From CAKSQF01 sp051867915 (GTDB taxonomy: Bacteria; Bacillota; Clostridia; Oscillospirales; CAG-272): 24,125 bases of DNA. The position numbers were made by a program, and so were the translations under genes. Under the pieces are notes generated by a model. The model saw only the letters and a list, made by a program, of their open reading frames with translations, made no database searches and was not told the origin of the DNA. This document shows, one piece after another, positions 21,715-24,125 of the stretch (its first letter is position 1; every line of letters starts with the position of its first letter). The stretch is from positions 1 through 24,125 of the forward strand of contig JBJDZJ010000011.1 of assembly GCA_051867915.1 (NCBI GenBank). The letters are read 5' to 3'.

Positions 21715-22983
21715 TTATTTCAGTTTGACGAATTTGTTCCCCGGCAGTTTCTGAACAAGCCCTTTGATTTCCAGTACCGTCAGCGCACTGAGAATACGGG
21801 AAACAGGCAGAGCGTCGCTTGCAAGGCTGTCCGGTGTGATCGAAGTCTCGAAAGACATGGCATTCAGAATCGCCTGCTGATCTGTGCTGAGCCGATAGGA
21901 GGAATAATCGGTCGGAGCCGTATCCTTCTCATCGGGTTTCGGAGTGGGAACGACCAATGCGGTGTTTGTGGTCTGTTTCGGAGTGTCGGCAGCTTTTTCA
22001 ACTGCCTGTTTTTCGGCGGCTTTGCGCTGTTCGTCCTTCTTTTTCCAAATGGAATTCAAATGAAATCTGGAAAACTTCGGAAGTTTGTCGATGGAAATAC
22101 GGTGAGGATAGAAAAATTCGTATTCACCCAGAATGTCCTCGGCTCCCTGAACCATTTTGGCGCCCTTTTGGATCAGTTCATTGGTTCCCTGACTGTTGGC
22201 ATCTCCGATCTTGCCGGGAAGTGCAAAGATATCTCTGCCCTGTCTTAATGCGTATTTGGCGGTAATCAGCGCGCCGCTTTTCCGATCGGCTTCAATGACC
22301 AGCGTTCCCAGAGACAGACCGCTGATGATACGGTTCCGGATGGGAAAATTGGATCCGATGGGATCGGTAAAGGGACGGTATTCGGAAAAAACGGTGCCGT
22401 GTTCGATGATTTCATTCATTAGCTTGTCGTGCTCGGGCGGATAGACCTTGTTGATTCCGCATCCCAGAACGGCAATCGTATGGGCTCCCACATCCAGGGC
22501 GCCCCGATGGCAGAAGCTGTCGATTCCTCGTGCCATGCCGCTGACAATAACGGCACCGCCAAGCGCCATATCACGGCAGATTCGGTAGGCCTCGCGGCGA
22601 CCGTATTCGGTGAAGGTTCGGGTTCCGACGGCGGCAATTTCCACCTGATCGTCGAAGTCGATGAGTCTGCCCCGATAGTAGAGCAGGACGGGCGCACGCT
22701 CGATTCTGCGCAGACGGGAAGGATAGTGGGGACTGTCATAGGGAAGAATCCCGATGTTGTTCACCATGCAGTATTCTATGATTTTTTCACTTTCATCCAG
22801 ACTTTTGTCCAGAAGTGCCGGAATCACCTGGGGATCCAGACCGTCAACCGATCGAAGGGATTCCTCATCCGCCTCGTATATTTTCATTGCATCGGCGGAG
22901 TAGGCAAGGAGAAGCTGATCCCCGACCTTTGATCCGGGCTGTACACAAAGACTGAGCCAGACCCAGTATTTTATATCAACCAT
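21715..22983 (-). CDS. dprA: DNA-processing protein DprA (Smf)
   Basis: DprA binds incoming single-stranded DNA and loads RecA during natural transformation; it is also found widely in bacteria not known to be competent. The 422-residue protein has a helical N-terminal region (1-70) and a Rossmann-like DNA-binding core (about 75-290). Core motifs are AAVGTRTFTEYG, VSGMARGIDS (147-156), VLGCGINKVYPPEH, FPIRNRIISGLS and ALPGKIGDANSQGTNELI. A lysine-, glutamate- and proline-rich linker (about 312-360) leads to a winged-helix domain (about 362-422). The linker is longer than in the shortest homologues. The start has GGTGGG eight bases upstream. The gene follows the TrmH-type gene by 39 bases and precedes topA. 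Confidence 0.95.
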   Translation of the reverse strand: MVDIKYWVWLSLCVQPGSKVGDQLLLAYSADAMKIYEADEESLRSVDGLDPQVIPALLDKSLDESEKIIEYCMVNNIGILPYDSPHYPSRLRRIERAPVLLYYRGRLIDFDDQVEIAAVGTRTFTEYGRREAYRICRDMALGGAVIVSGMARGIDSFCHRGALDVGAHTIAVLGCGINKVYPPEHDKLMNEIIEHGTVFSEYRPFTDPIGSNFPIRNRIISGLSLGTLVIEADRKSGALITAKYALRQGRDIFALPGKIGDANSQGTNELIQKGAKMVQGAEDILGEYEFFYPHRISIDKLPKFSRFHLNSIWKKKDEQRKAAEKQAVEKAADTPKQTTNTALVVPTPKPDEKDTAPTDYSSYRLSTDQQAILNAMSFETSITPDSLASDALPVSRILSALTVLEIKGLVQKLPGNKFVKLK

Positions 22984-23022
22984 AGCATGATCCCACCCTT
23001 TCCGGTGTTTTTCAGACTGCCT

Positions 23023-23829
23023 TTATTTTTTGCCGAAGCCGCCTTTGCGGTTTCGGGCGATTTCCCACATAAGCACGGTCGATGCCGCCACTGCATTCAG
23101 CGATTCGCATCCGGGCATCATCGGAATGATGACGCTGCCCCGGCAGACACCGATCAGATTCTCGCTCAGTCCGTGTCCCTCATTTCCCACCGCAAAACAG
23201 ACCGGTAAATCAAGGGAAATATCCCGAACATCTTTTGAATTCTCATTGAGAACGGCGGCGTATACCGGAATGCCTTTCTTTTGCATTTTTCTGATTGTTT
23301 CAATGCAGTCCGAAACCCGAACCGTCTTCTGACGGAAGACGGCGCCCATGGCTGCACGGATGGTTTTGGCATTGTAGAGATCTGCGCAGTCCTGCGACAG
23401 AATCAGACGATTGATTCCGAAGGCATAAGCGGTACGCAAAATGGTTCCCAGATTACCGGGATCGCGGATCCCTTCCAATAAAAGGGAAGGGGCGTTGTCG
23501 CATTCTTCATATATTGTAGCAGATTTATGCAGGTTGTCAAGATGTTTTGCAACACAAAATACACCTTGAGGCGAATTTTCATCTGTTAATTTTTCGTAAA
23601 CGGAGGAAGCGACGACAGAGCAATTCACGCCCTTGGGCAGTTCGTTTGCCAGATCGGCACAAGACTCCGAGAAGACAACCTCGGTTAAAGGAACCCCGAA
23701 TTCAATTGCCTCTCTGAATAGTTTGATTCCCTCAAAGAAGAACAGACCGCTCTCATCCCGGTACTTTTTGTTTTTCAACTTGGCAAGCTCCACGATCTTC
23801 CGGTTGTTTCTGGATGTGATGATCTCCAT
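23023..23829 (-). CDS. TrmH/SpoU-family RNA methyltransferase
   Basis: A 268-residue SAM-dependent 2'-O-ribose RNA methyltransferase with the trefoil-knot SPOUT fold. The N-terminal substrate-binding domain opens with ITSRNNRKIVELAKLKNKKYRD and FFFEGIKLFREA. The three SpoU motifs follow: LLEGIRDPGNLGTILRTA, FAVGNEGHGLS, and IPMMPGCESLNAVAAS. It probably methylates rRNA or tRNA; in Clostridia such genes commonly follow rplT. The start is placed at the ATG at 23829, because GGGAGG (23840-23845) lies ten bases upstream, inside the longer frame from 23850. It lies after the rplT terminator with no clear promoter of its own. The exact target nucleotide is unknown. Confidence 0.92.
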   Translation of the reverse strand: MEIITSRNNRKIVELAKLKNKKYRDESGLFFFEGIKLFREAIEFGVPLTEVVFSESCADLANELPKGVNCSVVASSVYEKLTDENSPQGVFCVAKHLDNLHKSATIYEECDNAPSLLLEGIRDPGNLGTILRTAYAFGINRLILSQDCADLYNAKTIRAAMGAVFRQKTVRVSDCIETIRKMQKKGIPVYAAVLNENSKDVRDISLDLPVCFAVGNEGHGLSENLIGVCRGSVIIPMMPGCESLNAVAASTVLMWEIARNRKGGFGKK

Positions 23830-23839
23830 GCGGTGTACG

Positions 23840-23845
23840 CCTCCC
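23840..23845 (-). promoter_or_regulatory. Ribosome binding site that sets the TrmH-family start
   Basis: GGGAGG on the minus strand, ten bases before the ATG at 23829. It lies downstream of the alternative ATG at 23850, which would leave the site inside the coding frame. Confidence 0.8.
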
Positions 23846-23860
23846 TTCATATGACTTATG

Positions 23861-23891
23861 CAACAACAAAAACCCGCATGTGCGGGTTTTT
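23861..23891 (-). terminator. Hairpin terminator after rplT
   Basis: A perfect inverted repeat (23868-23878 with 23881-23891) has a GC core flanked by A/T runs and a 2-base centre. Read on the minus strand it ends in TTTTT followed by GTTGTTG. It starts nine bases beyond the rplT stop. It fits a Rho-independent terminator and may let part of the transcripts through to the RNA methyltransferase gene. Confidence 0.88.
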
Positions 23892-23900
23892 GAAGAAAAA

Positions 23901-24125
23901 TTATAGAGCAGCCTTTGCCTTTTCGACAATTGCGGCAAATGCTTCCTTATCGCTGACTGCCAGCTCTGCCAGCATCTTTCTGTTCAGGTCAACACCGGCA
24001 ACCTTGAGTCCGTGCATAAGCGTGCTGTAATTGATTCCGCAAACCTTTGCCTGTGCGGAAATTCTGGTGATCCAGAGAGAACGGAAATCTCTCTTCTTCT
24101 GCTTTCTGCCGACATATGCATAGTT
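23901..24125 (-). CDS. rplT: 50S ribosomal protein L20, C-terminal part (partial)
   Basis: The final 74 codons and the TAA stop are inside the window; the 5' part runs off the right edge. The visible residues start NYAYVGRKQKKRDFRSLW and continue with ITRISAQAK, INYSTLMHGLKVAG, LNRKMLAELAV and EKAKAAL at the end, a textbook L20 C-terminus. L20 binds 23S rRNA and is needed early in 50S assembly. In most bacteria the gene ends the infC-rpmI-rplT operon, and L20 can repress that operon; the upstream members should lie just outside the window. Confidence 0.97.
   Translation of the reverse strand, partial: NYAYVGRKQKKRDFRSLWITRISAQAKVCGINYSTLMHGLKVAGVDLNRKMLAELAVSDKEAFAAIVEKAKAAL

Overview
The window is a run of bacterial housekeeping genes that looks chromosomal. 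The gene families and order (rplT, TrmH-type methyltransferase, dprA, topA, trmFO, plsX, rnc, radical SAM protein, smc, ftsY, rdgB, yhbY, nadD, yqeK, rsfS, leuS, rpsU) point to a low-to-mid G+C Firmicute. It is most likely an anaerobic member of the Clostridia, with Oscillospirales/Ruminococcaceae as a plausible but unproven placement. Evidence includes TrmFO, YqeK and RsfS, an SMC with an LSGGEQ signature, AGGAGG-like ribosome binding sites and sigma-A-type promoters with 17-base spacers. No transposase, integrase, phage gene, CRISPR array, tRNA or rRNA was seen.

Left part (1-5079): the 3' end of infB (IF-2) ends at a strong hairpin. It is followed by a single-gene unit for a DEDDh exonuclease with a C-terminal BRCT-like domain, which has its own promoter and terminator. 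A class II fructose-bisphosphate aldolase gene (fba) lies convergent to it on the minus strand. Divergent from fba is a two-gene plus-strand operon: a MATE-family exporter and a Gfo/Idh/MocA-type oxidoreductase joined by an ATGA overlap and closed by a very strong terminator. This operon is the most accessory-like part of the window.

Right part (5097-24125): everything is on the minus strand and nearly gap-free. Read in transcription order from the right edge, it holds the end of rplT and a hairpin terminator. Next come a SpoU/TrmH-type RNA methyltransferase, dprA, topA (TTG start), trmFO (overlapping topA), plsX, rnc, an Elp3-like radical SAM protein, smc, ftsY, rdgB, yhbY, nadD, yqeK (ATGA overlap with nadD), rsfS, leuS and rpsU. 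A clear internal promoter lies just before rsfS, and a perfect-consensus promoter drives rpsU, a 58-codon gene that a 60-residue ORF cutoff would miss. The cluster joins ribosome and RNA maturation (L20, TrmH-type enzyme, TrmFO, RNase III, YhbY, RsfS, S21), chromosome maintenance (DprA, TopA, SMC), membrane biogenesis (PlsX, FtsY), NAD synthesis (NadD) and nucleotide-pool cleaning (RdgB, YqeK).

Several starts are moved from the longest frame to an internal ATG with a better ribosome binding site (MATE, nadD, rdgB, TrmH-type gene). I did not find a convincing undescribed multi-gene system. The best leads are the exonuclease-BRCT protein, the MATE/oxidoreductase operon, the radical SAM protein with a KH-like GQKG segment coupled to rnc, and a leader with three tandem hairpins before leuS.
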